Assembly (NCBI RefSeq): GCF_013358405.1
Contig: NZ_CP054836.1
Location: forward strand, 2,232,001-2,296,000
Source of the DNA: Oricola thermophila
GTDB taxonomy: Bacteria > Pseudomonadota > Alphaproteobacteria > Rhizobiales > Rhizobiaceae
Length of the DNA: 64,000 nucleotides
Reading direction: 5' to 3'
The notes beneath the pieces were generated by a model. It worked only from the letters and a program-made list of their open reading frames with translations. It had not been told where the DNA came from and searched no databases. Shown in pieces: positions 1-9,810 of this stretch; position 1 is the first letter of the stretch; the number at the start of each line of letters is the position of its first letter. The position numbers were made by a program, and so were the translations under genes.

Positions 1-63
1 GACATCCGCGCGGACAACGGCATCATCCATGTCATCGACAAGGTGATGCTGCCTTCGAGCTGA
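1..63 (+). CDS. Fasciclin-domain protein, C-terminal end (partial)
   Basis: The window opens inside an open frame whose last 20 residues end with NGIIHVIDKVMLPSS and then TGA. The pattern NGxIHVIDxVLLP is the signature end of the beta-Ig-H3/fasciclin (FAS1) domain, found in small secreted or surface proteins with proposed adhesion roles. Only the tail is present, so signal peptide and length cannot be judged. The call rests on this motif alone. Confidence 0.6.
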   Translation, partial: DIRADNGIIHVIDKVMLPSS

Positions 64-154
64 CACCGCCGCGACGACCGATCGCCGTTTGGCATGGCAA
101 TTCCGCGCGCAGCCGTTATGCTGCGCGCGATTTCGGTTTGTTCGGGGGACGAAT

Positions 155-721
155 ATGTTTGACAGCAGCCTCATCATACTGGCGATCGTCGTGGTCGCCG
201 GGCTCTATGTCATGGTCACCTACAACGCGCTGGTGCGCGTCCGCCAGATGGTCCAGGAGGCATGGAGCGGCATCGACGTGCAGCTGAAGCGGCGTGCCGA
301 CCTGATCCCCAACCTCGTGGAGACGGTGAAGGGCTATGCCGGGCACGAGAAGGAAACGCTGCAACAGGTCACGGAGATGCGCACCCGCGCGCAGAACGTT
401 CCGGCGGGCGACATCGCGGGCCGCGGCGCGGCAGAGGGCCTGCTCGGCCAGGCGCTCGGACGGCTGATGGCGGTGGCGGAGGCCTATCCCGACCTCAAGG
501 CCAACGAGAACTTCCTCGACCTGCAACGGCAGCTCTCTGCGCTTGAGGGCGAGATCCAGATGGCGCGGCGCTACTACAACGGTTCGGCGCGCGAACTGAA
601 CGTGAAGGTCGAAAGCTTTCCCTCCAATGTGATCGCCAACACATTCGGATTCGCCAAGGCGGAGTATTTCGAGCTGGAGAACCCGGCCGACCGGGAGCGG
701 CCGGACGTGAAGTTTTCCTGA
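155..721 (+). CDS. LemA family protein
   Basis: A 188-residue protein, the usual size for LemA. One N-terminal membrane segment (about residues 5-26) is followed by a helical cytoplasmic domain with the family block WSGIDVQLKRRADLIPNL (about residues 35-52) and a later FPSNVIANTFGF motif. The ATG at 155 is chosen because it sits behind a GGGGGAC Shine-Dalgarno stretch and begins directly with the membrane anchor; an in-frame start at 89 would only add unrelated residues. LemA proteins are membrane-anchored and of unclear biochemical role. The gene lies 18 nt before the DUF2207 gene, a frequent LemA partner, so the two are probably co-transcribed. Confidence 0.9.
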   Translation: MFDSSLIILAIVVVAGLYVMVTYNALVRVRQMVQEAWSGIDVQLKRRADLIPNLVETVKGYAGHEKETLQQVTEMRTRAQNVPAGDIAGRGAAEGLLGQALGRLMAVAEAYPDLKANENFLDLQRQLSALEGEIQMARRYYNGSARELNVKVESFPSNVIANTFGFAKAEYFELENPADRERPDVKFS

Positions 722-739
722 TCGAAGGGAGCCGGATCC

Positions 740-2665
740 ATGCTGCGCGGCCTCGTTGCGCTTCTCCTTCTCCTCGCCACCGCCACGCTGGCAAGCGCGG
801 CCGAGGAAATCCTGCTTTTCCGCAGCGACGTGACGGTCGAACCGAACGGCGATTTCGTCGTCACCGAGACCATCCGGGTCAATGCCGAGGGCAAGGAGAT
901 CAAGCGTGGCATCTACCGCGACTTTCCGGTCCAGTTCGTAAAGGCGGACGGCAGCATCGGACAAAACGCCTTCGAGCTTGTCTCCGCGACGCGCGACGGC
1001 CTGGCCGAGACCACCCGCACCGAGCGACGCAGCAATTTCATACGGGTCTATCTCGGCCAGGAGGACGTGTTCCTGCAGCCGGGCGTCTACACCTACGAGC
1101 TGAAGTTCCGCACCGACCGGCAGGTCCGCTTCTTCGACGACCATGACGAGGTCTACTGGAATGCCACCGGCACCGAATGGATTTTTCCGATCCGCAAGGC
1201 CGTCGCGACAGTCGACCTGCCGGACGGCGCGACGGCGCAGGACACGGTGGCCTATACCGGGGCCTACGGCTCTACCGCGCAAAACGCCCGCGCGACGGTC
1301 TCGCAGGGCGGCAACGTCGTCACCTTCGAGACGACGCAGCCCCTGGGTCCCCGCGAGGGACTGACCGTGGCGGTGGCCTTCCAGAAGGGCATCATCGCGC
1401 CGCCCCCCAGGGAGCGCGAAATCCTGTGGTTCCTGCGCGACAACAGCGCTTCGCTGATCGCCGTCGCGGGGCTGCTCGTCGTCACGGCATACTACCTCTG
1501 GGCCTGGGTGCGCGTCGGGCGCGATCCGCCGCGCGGCGTCGTCGTGCCCCGCTGGGACCTGCCGGAAGACATGTCCCCCGCGCTGGTGCACTATATCTGG
1601 AACAAGGGACTTGCCCGCATGGGCTTCCCGGCCCTCTCCGCAGCCGCGGTCAACCTTGCCGTCAAGGGCTATCTCGAACTCGACGAGATCGGCAAGACGA
1701 TCACGCTGCGCCGGACCGGCAAGCCGAAAGACGGCGCCGCCTTTCCGGTCGGAGAGAAGGCGCTCCTCGACAAGCTGGATGCACTGGGCGGAACGCTGGA
1801 GATTTCGAAAGCCAACGGCAAGACCGTGCAGGCGCTCGGCAGGCGATTCACTTCCGCTATCGAAAGCGAGCACAAGTCCGTGTTCTACCGGCACAATGTC
1901 GGCTGGATCGTTCCGGGAGTCATTCTCTCGGTAGGTACACTCGTCCTGACCCTCGCTTTCGGGCGGCTCAGCGAGAACACGATCGGTTTCGTGATCATGT
2001 CGCTCTTCGTCTCGATCTTCGTCACCGCGTTCCTGCTCGCTATCGCCAAGGCCGCCGCGAGAGGCCTGGCAGGCAAGATCCGGCTCGCCGTGCTTCTCGT
2101 CATGGCGGTGGTGATCCTTCTGAACTCCGGTCTTCTGGCCGCTACCGGCTGGTACAAGTTCATCGAGCAGCCGCTGGTCATCGGCGCCCTGGCGGCTATC
2201 GCGATGGTCAATGCACTGCTGTTCTTCCTGATGGGTGCGCCGACGCGGCTCGGGCAGCAGCGAACTGTCGAAATCGAGGGGCTGAGGCGCTACCTGACCG
2301 TTGCGGAGAAGGACCGCATGAACATGGCGGGTGCACCCGAGATGTCGCCGCAGCACTTCGAGAGGCTGCTGCCCTATGCGATGGCGCTGGGCGTGGAAAA
2401 GCCGTGGTCCGACGCATTCCAGAAGTGGCTGAGAGCTGCCGCGGCAGCGGGCGTGGCCGCCGCGGCGGCCTATCACGGACCGTCCTGGTATCGCGGCAGG
2501 TCCGGCTTCGACAGCAACCGCATCGGCAGGACGATGGGCGGACTGTCGAACTCGATGGCGAAGAGTTTCACCTCGTCGCTGCCCGCGACAAAGTCCTCCT
2601 CCTCCGGATTCTCCGGCGGCTCCTCCGGCGGTGGCGGTGGAGGTGGCGGCGGCGGTGGCTGGTAG
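740..2665 (+). CDS. DUF2207 domain-containing membrane protein
   Basis: A 641-residue protein with a signal peptide (residues 1-20, ending TLASA), an extracytoplasmic DUF2207 beta domain (about 25-230), a membrane segment near 236-256, a cytoplasmic region, then four more hydrophobic segments between about 385 and 505. The C terminus is a serine/glycine tail ending in a run of glycines and a final tryptophan, a hallmark of this family. The function is unknown; the pairing with LemA just upstream is conserved in many bacteria. The glycine-rich tail makes long spurious frames on the opposite strand, which should be ignored. Confidence 0.88.
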   Translation: MLRGLVALLLLLATATLASAAEEILLFRSDVTVEPNGDFVVTETIRVNAEGKEIKRGIYRDFPVQFVKADGSIGQNAFELVSATRDGLAETTRTERRSNFIRVYLGQEDVFLQPGVYTYELKFRTDRQVRFFDDHDEVYWNATGTEWIFPIRKAVATVDLPDGATAQDTVAYTGAYGSTAQNARATVSQGGNVVTFETTQPLGPREGLTVAVAFQKGIIAPPPREREILWFLRDNSASLIAVAGLLVVTAYYLWAWVRVGRDPPRGVVVPRWDLPEDMSPALVHYIWNKGLARMGFPALSAAAVNLAVKGYLELDEIGKTITLRRTGKPKDGAAFPVGEKALLDKLDALGGTLEISKANGKTVQALGRRFTSAIESEHKSVFYRHNVGWIVPGVILSVGTLVLTLAFGRLSENTIGFVIMSLFVSIFVTAFLLAIAKAAARGLAGKIRLAVLLVMAVVILLNSGLLAATGWYKFIEQPLVIGALAAIAMVNALLFFLMGAPTRLGQQRTVEIEGLRRYLTVAEKDRMNMAGAPEMSPQHFERLLPYAMALGVEKPWSDAFQKWLRAAAAAGVAAAAAYHGPSWYRGRSGFDSNRIGRTMGGLSNSMAKSFTSSLPATKSSSSGFSGGSSGGGGGGGGGGGW

Positions 2666-2759
2666 GCGGCTTTTGTCCGTCACGGGATGACATCGCCGCG
2701 CGGGCTTGCTATTCGGCGCGCGACAAGTCCTTTTCCTCGGCTTCCCATCGGATCCTTCC

Positions 2760-4880
2760 ATGCCAGACCTTCTGCTCGAACTCTTCTGCGAAGAAATCCC
2801 CGCCCGCATGCAGCGCAAGGCCGCCGGCGACCTGAAGAAGGCCGTCACCGGCGCGCTGGTCGATGCAGGCCTGACCTACGAGGGAGCGCGCGAATACTGG
2901 ACGCCGCGACGCCTGACGCTGGACATTCGCGGCGTCACGGCCCGTTCCGCCGACATTACCGAGGAACGCAAGGGCCCGCGCACCGATGCGCCGGAAAAGG
3001 CGATACAGGGCTTCCTGCGCGCTGCGGGCCTTTCCTCCGTCGACGAGGCCGAGGTGCGCAGCGACCCGAAGAAGGGCGACTTCTACGTCGCCGTGATCCG
3101 GAAGGAAGGCCGCGACGCCGAGGAGATCATCGCCGAGGCGATGCCCGGCATCATACGCAATTTCCCGTGGCCGAAATCGATGCGCTGGGGCAAGTCCTCG
3201 CGCGAACCCGGCTCGCTCAAATGGGTCCGCCCGCTGCAGTCGATCCTCTGCACCTTCGGCCCGGAAACCGAGGAGACCAGGGTCATCGGTTTCGAGGTCG
3301 ACGGCATCCGCGCCGGCAACGTCACTTACGGCCACCGCTTTCACGCGCCGGAGCCGATCACCGTTCGCCGCTTCGACGACTATGCGGCGAGCCTCGAGAA
3401 GGCCCATGTCGTGCTCGACGCGGAGCGGCGCAAGGACATCATTGCGACGGACGCGAGGAACCTCGCCTTCGCCCACGGCATCGAACTGGTCGAGGACGAG
3501 GGCCTGCTGGAAGAGGTCGCCGGCCTCGTCGAGTGGCCGGTCGTGCTGATGGGCGAGTTCGAGAAGGCATTCCTCGAAATCCCCGACGAGGTGGTACGGC
3601 TGACCATCAAGACCAACCAGAAATGCTTCGTGACCCGCGACCCGGAAACGCAGCAACTCACCAACCGCTTCATCCTTGTCGCCAATATCGCCGCCAGCGA
3701 CGGCGGCGAGGCGATCGTTGCCGGCAACGGCAAGGTGGTGCGGGCGCGGCTCTCCGACGCGCTGCATTTCTGGAAGACCGACCAGGCCGACCTGCCGGAC
3801 CTCGACGGGCTGAAGGCGTCAGCCGAGAAGTTCGGCCTCGACCTGAAGAAGCCGCTGGACCAGCGGATGGCCAAGCTCGACCGGCTGAACGTCACCTTCC
3901 ACGCCAAGCTCGGGACGCAGGGCGAACGCGTCGCCCGCATCGCTAGGCTGGCCGAGGCGCTGGCGCCGAAGGTCGGTGCCGAGCCGGCCAAGGCGCGCCG
4001 CGCCGCGGTGCTGGCGAAGGCGGACCTGACGACAGAGGTGGTCGGCGAGTTTCCCGAGGTGCAGGGCGCGATGGGCCGCATCTATGCAGAGCTGCAGGGC
4101 GAGGACCCGGACGTGGCGCAGGCGGTCGAGGACCATTACAAGCCGCTCGGCCCGACCGACGACGTGCCGACCGACCCGGTGGCGATCGCCGTGGCGCTGG
4201 CCGACAAGCTGGACACGCTGACCGGCTTCTGGGCGATCGACGAGAAGCCGACCGGCTCCAAGGACCCCTATGCGCTCAGAAGGGCGGCGCTGGGCGTGAT
4301 CCGGATATTGCTGGAGAACGGGCTTCGGCTTCAACTGGCAAGTGAAGGCGTTTCGGAGGACCTCCTCTCCTTCTTCCATGACCGGCTCAAGGTCTATCTT
4401 CGCGACTCCGGCGCACGGCACGATCTGATCGACGCGATCCTGTCGCCCGAGGACGACGACCTGCTGATCGTCGTGCGCAAGGTCGAGGCTCTGGGGGCGA
4501 TGCTGGATACGGATGCGGGGGCGAACTTGTTCGCGGGCACCAAGCGGGCGTTGAACATCCTCGCGGCGGAAGAGAAGAAGGACGGCGAAGGCGCGTTCGA
4601 GGGCGAGGCCGACAAGGCGCTGATGAGCGAGCCGGCCGAGCGCGAGCTGGCCAACGTGCTGGAATCCGTCTCCGGCCATGTCGACGATCACATCGCCAAA
4701 GAAGACTATGCCGGGGCCTTCGCGGCGCTCGCCGAGTTGCGGCCGGCGGTGGACGCCTTCTTCGAGGCGGTGATGGTCAATGCCGACGACCCGGCGGTGC
4801 GCACCAACCGGCTCAGGCTGCTGTCGTCGCTGCGGGCGACGACGCGCAAGCTGGCGGATTTCTCGAAGATCGCGGGATAA
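2760..4880 (+). CDS. glyS: Glycine--tRNA ligase, beta subunit
   Basis: A 706-residue protein, a normal size for the beta subunit of the bacterial alpha2beta2 glycyl-tRNA synthetase, which works with GlyQ to charge tRNA-Gly in the cytoplasm. The N terminus [17 protein letters not shown] is the family signature and fixes the start at 2760; upstream in-frame codons would add an unrelated extension. Recognisable blocks include WPKSMRWG near residue 140 and a C-terminal DALR-type anticodon-binding region. The alpha subunit gene is not in the window and presumably lies further left, separated by the LemA/DUF2207 pair. Confidence 0.97.
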   Translation: MPDLLLELFCEEIPARMQRKAAGDLKKAVTGALVDAGLTYEGAREYWTPRRLTLDIRGVTARSADITEERKGPRTDAPEKAIQGFLRAAGLSSVDEAEVRSDPKKGDFYVAVIRKEGRDAEEIIAEAMPGIIRNFPWPKSMRWGKSSREPGSLKWVRPLQSILCTFGPETEETRVIGFEVDGIRAGNVTYGHRFHAPEPITVRRFDDYAASLEKAHVVLDAERRKDIIATDARNLAFAHGIELVEDEGLLEEVAGLVEWPVVLMGEFEKAFLEIPDEVVRLTIKTNQKCFVTRDPETQQLTNRFILVANIAASDGGEAIVAGNGKVVRARLSDALHFWKTDQADLPDLDGLKASAEKFGLDLKKPLDQRMAKLDRLNVTFHAKLGTQGERVARIARLAEALAPKVGAEPAKARRAAVLAKADLTTEVVGEFPEVQGAMGRIYAELQGEDPDVAQAVEDHYKPLGPTDDVPTDPVAIAVALADKLDTLTGFWAIDEKPTGSKDPYALRRAALGVIRILLENGLRLQLASEGVSEDLLSFFHDRLKVYLRDSGARHDLIDAILSPEDDDLLIVVRKVEALGAMLDTDAGANLFAGTKRALNILAAEEKKDGEGAFEGEADKALMSEPAERELANVLESVSGHVDDHIAKEDYAGAFAALAELRPAVDAFFEAVMVNADDPAVRTNRLRLLSSLRATTRKLADFSKIAG

Positions 4881-4930
4881 GGCCGACTGCAGGGCCTCCT
4901 GCCCCACCACGGCGGTGCCTCCATGCCCCG

Positions 4931-4960
4931 CAAAAGAAAGCCCGCGCAAGGCGCGGGCTT
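4931..4960. terminator. Bidirectional intrinsic terminator between glyS and the 4986-5393 gene
   Basis: The stem AAGCCCGCGC-AAG-GCGCGGGCTT (4938-4960) is a perfect 10-bp hairpin with a 3-nt loop. Read on the minus strand it is followed by TTCTTTTG, a reasonable U-tract, so it best terminates the minus-strand secreted-protein gene. On the plus strand the tail is TGTCGTCTC, so termination of glyS is weaker. Confidence 0.75.
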
Positions 4961-4985
4961 GTCGTCTCTGCCATGACTGGCCGGT

Positions 4986-5393
4986 CTACCGGACCATCTG
5001 TTCCAGAACGCGGTCCTCGATCTCGCGCTGGATGACGATATCCTCGACATCCTGCGGAGTCAGGCTCTCGATGCGCGAGGCGGCCCGTTCCTCCGCCGGC
5101 AGGCTGGAGGTACTGTCGGCCGAGCTGCTCGTGCTCCCGCTCGATCCGGAAGCGGAACTGCCACCGACCGGAGAGGTCAACGAGCCGTCGACCGCGCCGC
5201 CGCGAATGATCGGCAGGCCGGATCCCGTATCGGGCGCGATCTGGATTTCCGGCAGCGTGGACGGGTCGTATTCGATGAAGACCACCGACGGAAACGCCGG
5301 GTCCTCTTCAATGGAATAGACAACCTCGGCCGTGGCGGTGCCGGGCATGGCGACAACCAGCGCGGCGGATGCGATTTTTGCGAGTCTGTTCAT
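4986..5393 (-). CDS. Small secreted hypothetical protein, Ser/Gly-rich
   Basis: A 135-residue protein of unrecognised family. The start at 5393 opens with MNRLAKIASAALVVAMPGTA, a clear Sec signal peptide with cleavage after ATA-type residues near 22. A mature N-terminal part (EVVYSIEEDPAFPSVVFIEYD) is followed by a linker almost entirely of Ser, Gly and Thr (about residues 75-100) and a charged C-terminal helix containing LTPQDVEDIVIQREIEDRV. The longer frame (start 5516) would place the signal peptide internally and is rejected. No catalytic motif is visible. A hairpin just past the stop supports a monocistronic unit divergent from tsaC. Confidence 0.7.
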   Translation of the reverse strand: MNRLAKIASAALVVAMPGTATAEVVYSIEEDPAFPSVVFIEYDPSTLPEIQIAPDTGSGLPIIRGGAVDGSLTSPVGGSSASGSSGSTSSSADSTSSLPAEERAASRIESLTPQDVEDIVIQREIEDRVLEQMVR

Positions 5394-5531
5394 GGGCTTG
5401 TTCCCCGTGGCTTCAACACCGTACCAAGACGATAGCAAAGGCGTATTGCAGCCACGTTTTGTATTTCGTTCAAATTTTACCGTTTTCGCGATTCCGTTGC
5501 GCAGGCGTTTTTCCAAGTGTAGCAGTCAGCC

Positions 5532-6521
5532 ATGAACGCCAATCCGACACATGAACGAACCCGTGTCCTGCCGGCAGGCAGCAAGGCCGTGGCCGCGGCG
5601 AAGACCGTGCTGCTTGACGGCCGGACGGTCGCGATCCCGACGGAAACCGTCTACGGGCTGGCGGCAGACGCGACCAACGGCGAGGCCGTAGCCCGGATTT
5701 TCGAGTCGAAACAACGGCCTTCCTTCAATCCGCTCATATGTCACGTAAGCGACATCGCGATGGCCGAAACTTTCGCAGTCTTCGATCCGCTGTCACGGAA
5801 ATTGGCGGAACATTTCTGGCCGGGCGCGCTGACACTGGTGCTGCCGCTGAAAGAAGGCCACGCAATCCATCCTCTCGTCACCGCCGGTCTCGACACGGTC
5901 GCCGTGCGTGCACCCCGAGGGTTCGGGGCGGAACTGATCGAGGCGATGGGCAAGCCGCTCGCCGCACCGTCGGCGAACCGTTCCGGAAGGATCAGCCCCA
6001 CCAGCGCGCAGGCGGTAAGGGAAAGCCTCGGAAATTCGGTTCCCCTAGTGATTGACGGCGGACTGACACAGGTCGGCGTGGAATCGACGATCGTCAAGGT
6101 CGAGGATGGCGCGATCCGCCTGCTCAGGCCCGGCGGCATCGCCGCAGAGGAGATCGAGACCGTCACCGGACAGAACCTGGATAGAGCCGGCTCCACTGCC
6201 GCTATCCAGGCACCCGGCATGCTCTCCTCCCACTATGCGCCGAATGCCGCAATGCGGCTCAACGCGACCGAGGTCATGCCCGGCGAGGCGCTTCTCGGTT
6301 TCGGACGTGAACGCATCCCGGGCGCGAACCGGGCCCGCGCCGTGCTGGTGCTTTCGGAAACCGGTAACACGGTCGAGGCAGCGGCCAGGCTTTTCGACTA
6401 CATGAGCCGGCTCGACGCATCCGGCGCTACATGCATCGCGGTGGAGCCAATTCCGATGGAAGGTCTCGGCGAGGCAATCAACGACCGGCTGGCGCGCGCG
6501 GCGGCCCCGAGGGAAGGATGA
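5532..6521 (+). CDS. tsaC: L-threonylcarbamoyladenylate synthase (Sua5 type)
   Basis: A 329-residue protein with an N-terminal YrdC domain (about 15-200) and a C-terminal Sua5 domain, so the long Sua5 form. It makes threonylcarbamoyl-AMP from threonine, bicarbonate and ATP for the t6A37 modification of ANN-decoding tRNAs. Visible motifs are IPTETVYGLAADA, SKQRPSFNPLICH and APSANRSGRISPT in YrdC, and the inter-domain linker PGMLSSHYAPNA near residue 220, which closes the active site. The stop TGA overlaps the start of the following FAD oxidase gene (ATGA), so the pair is translationally coupled. Confidence 0.95.
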   Translation: MNANPTHERTRVLPAGSKAVAAAKTVLLDGRTVAIPTETVYGLAADATNGEAVARIFESKQRPSFNPLICHVSDIAMAETFAVFDPLSRKLAEHFWPGALTLVLPLKEGHAIHPLVTAGLDTVAVRAPRGFGAELIEAMGKPLAAPSANRSGRISPTSAQAVRESLGNSVPLVIDGGLTQVGVESTIVKVEDGAIRLLRPGGIAAEEIETVTGQNLDRAGSTAAIQAPGMLSSHYAPNAAMRLNATEVMPGEALLGFGRERIPGANRARAVLVLSETGNTVEAAARLFDYMSRLDASGATCIAVEPIPMEGLGEAINDRLARAAAPREG

Positions 6522-7930
6522 TGGAAAAGACAGAACTCGTCACCCGGCTGAAGGAGATCGCCGGCGAAGGCAATGTTTTCACCGGCACGGAAACGGAACC
6601 CTTTCTGAGCGAACCGCGCGGGCGCTGGACGGGCAAGGCGGCAGCCGTGGTGCGCCCCGGCACGACCGAAGAGGTGGCGGCAATCCTGAAGATCGCCTCG
6701 GAAACGGGCACGCCGGTGGTGCCGCAGGGTGGCAATACCGGCCTTGTCGGCGGGCAGATCCCGGACATGAGCGGCACTGCGGTCATCCTTTCCACCGCGC
6801 GGCTGAACCGGATTCGCGACATAGACCCGGATGGCAACACGATTACCGTGGAGGCCGGCGTCGTGCTGCAGGCGGTGCAGGAGGCAGCGGATGCGCATGA
6901 CCGCCTGTTCCCGTTATCGCTCGGCTCGCAGGGCTCCTGCCAGATAGGCGGCAACCTCTCCACCAATGCAGGCGGAACCGGAGCGCTGGCACACGGCGTG
7001 GCCCGCGACCTGTGCCTCGGGCTGGAAGTCGTGCTGCCGACCGGCGAAATCCTGGACGATCTCAACAAGCTCAAGAAAGACAATACCGGATACAACCTTC
7101 GCAACCTGTTCATCGGCGCGGAAGGCACGCTCGGCGTGATTACCGCCGCCGTGCTGAAGCTGTTCCCGAAACCGGCGGGCCGTGCCACGGCCTTCGTTGC
7201 GCTCCCCTCGCCCGCCGAGGCGCTGGCGCTGTTCGCGCGGGCGCGCGGCGAAGCCGGCAACGGACTGACCGCATTCGAGCTGATGGCACGCATCGGGGTG
7301 GAATTCTCGGTCCGTCATATCGAGGGGGTGCGCGATCCGCTCGGGGAACACCACCCGTGGTACGTGCTCATGGAGATTTCCTCCGGCCAGTCCGAGGAGG
7401 ATGCGCGCGGCAAGCTCGAAGCTGTACTTGAATACGGCCTGGAAGACGGCCTCGTGCTCGATGCGGCAATCGCGGAAAGCTACGCCCAGCACGCCGATTT
7501 CTGGCGGCTGCGCGAAGGCATGTCGGAAAGCCAGAAGCCCGAGGGCGGTTCGATCAAGCATGACATATCGGTGCCGGTCGACAGCGTTCCCGACTTCCTC
7601 GCCGAAGCCGACAAGGCCGTGCTGGCCATCGAACCGGGATCGCGCATCTGCGCCTTCGGCCATCTCGGTGACGGCAACATCCACTACAACATCTCCCAGC
7701 CGGTCGGCGCGGACCGCAAGGTGTTCCTGCAGCTTGCCGAGGTGATCACCCCGGCAGTGCACGGGATCGTGCGGGCCCATGGAGGCTCGATCTCCGCCGA
7801 GCACGGCATTGGCCAGATGAAGCGCGCCGAGCTGGCGGAAACCAAGCAGCCGGTTGCGCTTGACCTGATGCGCCGGATCAAGAAGGCGTTCGACCCTGCC
7901 GGCATCATGAACCCCGGCAAGGTACTCTAG
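6518..7930 (+). CDS. FAD-binding oxidoreductase, D-2-hydroxyacid (2-hydroxyglutarate) dehydrogenase type
   Basis: A 470-residue flavoprotein of the PCMH/vanillyl-alcohol oxidase superfamily. The FAD-binding domain carries PQGGNTGLVGGQ (about residue 68) and GGNLSTNAGGTGALAHG (about 145-160); the C-terminal FAD-oxidase cap has GDGNIHYNI and HGGSISAEHGIGQMKR, typical of D-lactate/D-2-hydroxyglutarate dehydrogenases such as GlcD, Dld2 and D2HGDH. It should oxidise a D-2-hydroxyacid and pass electrons to a quinone or flavoprotein acceptor; the exact substrate cannot be read. Two tandem ATGs (6518, 6521) overlap the tsaC stop. Confidence 0.9.
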   Translation: MMEKTELVTRLKEIAGEGNVFTGTETEPFLSEPRGRWTGKAAAVVRPGTTEEVAAILKIASETGTPVVPQGGNTGLVGGQIPDMSGTAVILSTARLNRIRDIDPDGNTITVEAGVVLQAVQEAADAHDRLFPLSLGSQGSCQIGGNLSTNAGGTGALAHGVARDLCLGLEVVLPTGEILDDLNKLKKDNTGYNLRNLFIGAEGTLGVITAAVLKLFPKPAGRATAFVALPSPAEALALFARARGEAGNGLTAFELMARIGVEFSVRHIEGVRDPLGEHHPWYVLMEISSGQSEEDARGKLEAVLEYGLEDGLVLDAAIAESYAQHADFWRLREGMSESQKPEGGSIKHDISVPVDSVPDFLAEADKAVLAIEPGSRICAFGHLGDGNIHYNISQPVGADRKVFLQLAEVITPAVHGIVRAHGGSISAEHGIGQMKRAELAETKQPVALDLMRRIKKAFDPAGIMNPGKVL

Positions 7931-7933
7931 AGG

Positions 7934-7956
7934 CCCGGAACCTGCCCCGTTCCGGG
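7934..7956 (+). terminator. Weak hairpin after the FAD oxidase gene
   Basis: CCCGGAAC and GTTCCGGG form an 8-bp stem with a 7-nt loop 3 nt after the stop codon at 7930. No T-run follows (ACTCGCGAAAAATT), so it may act as a Rho-assisted or mRNA-stabilising hairpin rather than a true intrinsic terminator. The rest of the 241-nt gap (7931-8171) holds another imperfect hairpin (7961-7996) and a GC stem GGCCGGC/GCCGGCC (8073-8103) in the leader of the next gene. Confidence 0.4.
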
Positions 7957-8171
7957 ACTCGCGAAAAATTGGAGGCTACTTGATTCCAATTCGCTAACCA
8001 TCTCAAAGATCATGCTTTTTTAACGCTGTTTCTTAGGCTGAAGTCAGTGCACACCGCCTAGTGTGACATCCAGGCCGGCGCCAGAACAAAAAACCTGCCG
8101 GCCGAACAGGGACGGGAGCAAAGAGGCGAAAAGCCCGGAGCTCTCAGGGATGAACAGACGAGGCGTCAAAC

Positions 8172-8735
8172 ATGGCATCTGGTGCACAACCGGTCTGGGC
8201 AGGGCATGAATTCAGGCTCGACCCCAACCGGCTTCCGCAAAAGCTGGTCTACGCAACACGTACGGAGACCGGCGACGTACACATCACCGTCGATCAGAAC
8301 GGCTGCGTGCTGAAGCGGAAACTGGAGGTCTCCGGCCTGCCGCTCAACATCGCGCTGCCGGTCAACGTGTTCGACGGCGTGGCGGCACGGGCCATCTATA
8401 CCGGTCCCGAAAGCGTCATGGTCACGCTGGAACTGATGCATCATGATCCCGAGCTATGCGTGCCGCTTTTCGTCGGCCACGATCTCGAGGGCATTGCCCG
8501 CGACTGGCAGCAATGGTCCGAGCTGCTCGGTCTGCCGATGCTGATGGTCGACGAGGACGGCGTTGTGCGCACCCTCGACGAGAGCGCGCAGCGCGTCATC
8601 CGGGACAAGAGCCATCCGCGCCGGCATCATGCCATGTTCGCCGAACGGCGCCCGCGCTTCCTTGCACGCCGCCGCATGGGCACGCTCGGCGTTCGCATGG
8701 TTCTGGACGGCGTCGAGATCATCGCGCGGGACTGA
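8172..8735 (+). CDS. DUF6101 family protein
   Basis: A 187-residue protein that I match from memory to the Rhizobiales-specific family DUF6101, proteins that begin after a short variable segment with FRLDPxxLP and contain a PilZ-like run of beta strands (VHITVDQNGCVLKRKLEVSG; later LPLNIALPVNVFDGVAARAI). The C-terminal third is rich in Arg/His and ends in a stretch resembling RRMGTLGVRMVL. No signal peptide or membrane segment. Start supported by GAGG 8 nt upstream of ATG. The stop abuts the convergent ubiA stop without any gap. Function unknown. Confidence 0.7.
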   Translation: MASGAQPVWAGHEFRLDPNRLPQKLVYATRTETGDVHITVDQNGCVLKRKLEVSGLPLNIALPVNVFDGVAARAIYTGPESVMVTLELMHHDPELCVPLFVGHDLEGIARDWQQWSELLGLPMLMVDEDGVVRTLDESAQRVIRDKSHPRRHHAMFAERRPRFLARRRMGTLGVRMVLDGVEIIARD

Positions 8736-9704
8736 TCAGACGGTCAGCCCCGCCGCCAGCAATCCGCCGAATACCATCCAGCCGACCACCGTGTTCGCCT
8801 TGAACAGTTTCAGGCACTGGTCCGCGTCATCTATGTCGAGGACGCGGATCTGCCACAGCATGTGTCCGGCTGCGGCAACCAGCCCCGCATAGACCAGCGG
8901 CGGCAGTCCGGCCGAACTGAACGCAGCGGCAAACAGGGCCAGCGTGCCGGAGTAGAGCGCCACCAGCGCCGGCTTGGTCTGCTCACCGAACAGGCGCGCG
9001 GTGGACCGGACGCCGACCAGCGCGTCGTCCTCCTTGTCCTGGTGGGCATAGATCGTGTCGTAACCGATCGTCCATAGGATCGATCCGGCATAGAGCAGCG
9101 CGGGCGCCACGGCCAGCTTGCCGTAGAGCGCCGCCCACCCCATCCATGCGCCCCAGGAAAATGCCAGCCCAAGAAACAGTTGCGGCCAGTTCGTGAAACG
9201 CTTCATGAAAGGATAGATGGCAACAACCGCGAGCGACAAAACGCCGACGAGCACGGCGAACAGGTTGAACTGGATCAGTACCAGGAAGCCGACCAGCAGT
9301 TGAAGCGCAAGGAACGACTTCGCCTGGCGGCGCGTCACCTGGCCGGAAGGCAGCGGGCGCGAGCGCGTGCGCGCGACCTGCTCGTCGATGTCCTGATCGA
9401 CGAGATCGTTCCATGTGCAGCCCGCTCCGCGCATGGCCACCGCGCCGACTAGGAACAGCGCGAGATGCCATGGGTGCGGAAACGGTGCGAAGGCCAGGTG
9501 CGGGTTGCCCGCACCGGCGAGACCGGCCATTGCGGCGGACCACCAGCAGGGCCACAACAACAACCACCACCCGATCGGCCGGTCCCAGCGGGCAAGCTGG
9601 GCGTGGGGCCACAGGCGGCGCGGCAGGAGGCGATAGACCCAGTGACCCGACGGCGCGTCGGCGACCCGGCCCTGTCGTTCGCGCGATTGAATGGTGTCCG
9701 ACAT
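8736..9704 (-). CDS. ubiA: 4-hydroxybenzoate polyprenyltransferase
   Basis: A 322-residue integral membrane prenyltransferase of ubiquinone biosynthesis, attaching the polyprenyl chain to 4-hydroxybenzoate. Both Asp-rich motifs are present: NDLVDQDIDEQVARTRSRP (about residue 95-113) and DTIYAHQDKEDD (about 223-234). Eight or nine hydrophobic segments follow a soluble N terminus. Start chosen at 9704 (MSDTIQ), since the longer open frame upstream is the antisense of purD. The side-chain substrate could be supplied by the polyprenyl synthase encoded at 15838-16854. Confidence 0.95.
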   Translation of the reverse strand: MSDTIQSRERQGRVADAPSGHWVYRLLPRRLWPHAQLARWDRPIGWWLLLWPCWWSAAMAGLAGAGNPHLAFAPFPHPWHLALFLVGAVAMRGAGCTWNDLVDQDIDEQVARTRSRPLPSGQVTRRQAKSFLALQLLVGFLVLIQFNLFAVLVGVLSLAVVAIYPFMKRFTNWPQLFLGLAFSWGAWMGWAALYGKLAVAPALLYAGSILWTIGYDTIYAHQDKEDDALVGVRSTARLFGEQTKPALVALYSGTLALFAAAFSSAGLPPLVYAGLVAAAGHMLWQIRVLDIDDADQCLKLFKANTVVGWMVFGGLLAAGLTV

Positions 9705-9810
9705 GTACGTGTCGTGACAAGGCGGGGCACAAAGGTCAAGGGGGCGCGGCGAGGCCTTGACCCGCGAAAGCCGAGGCCGTACCGCGATGCCAGCAAAGAG
9801 GAAGCAGGCC

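Noticed and set aside
1177..2835. 552-codon plus-strand frame inside the DUF2207 gene
   Set aside because: It is out of frame with the DUF2207 gene, and is Arg/Gly-rich as expected for a shifted frame of GC-rich coding DNA.
116..2848. 910-codon open frame on the minus strand
   Set aside because: It lies opposite the LemA, DUF2207 and glyS genes, which carry clear family motifs. Long antisense frames are common at this GC content, and its translation has no recognisable domain.
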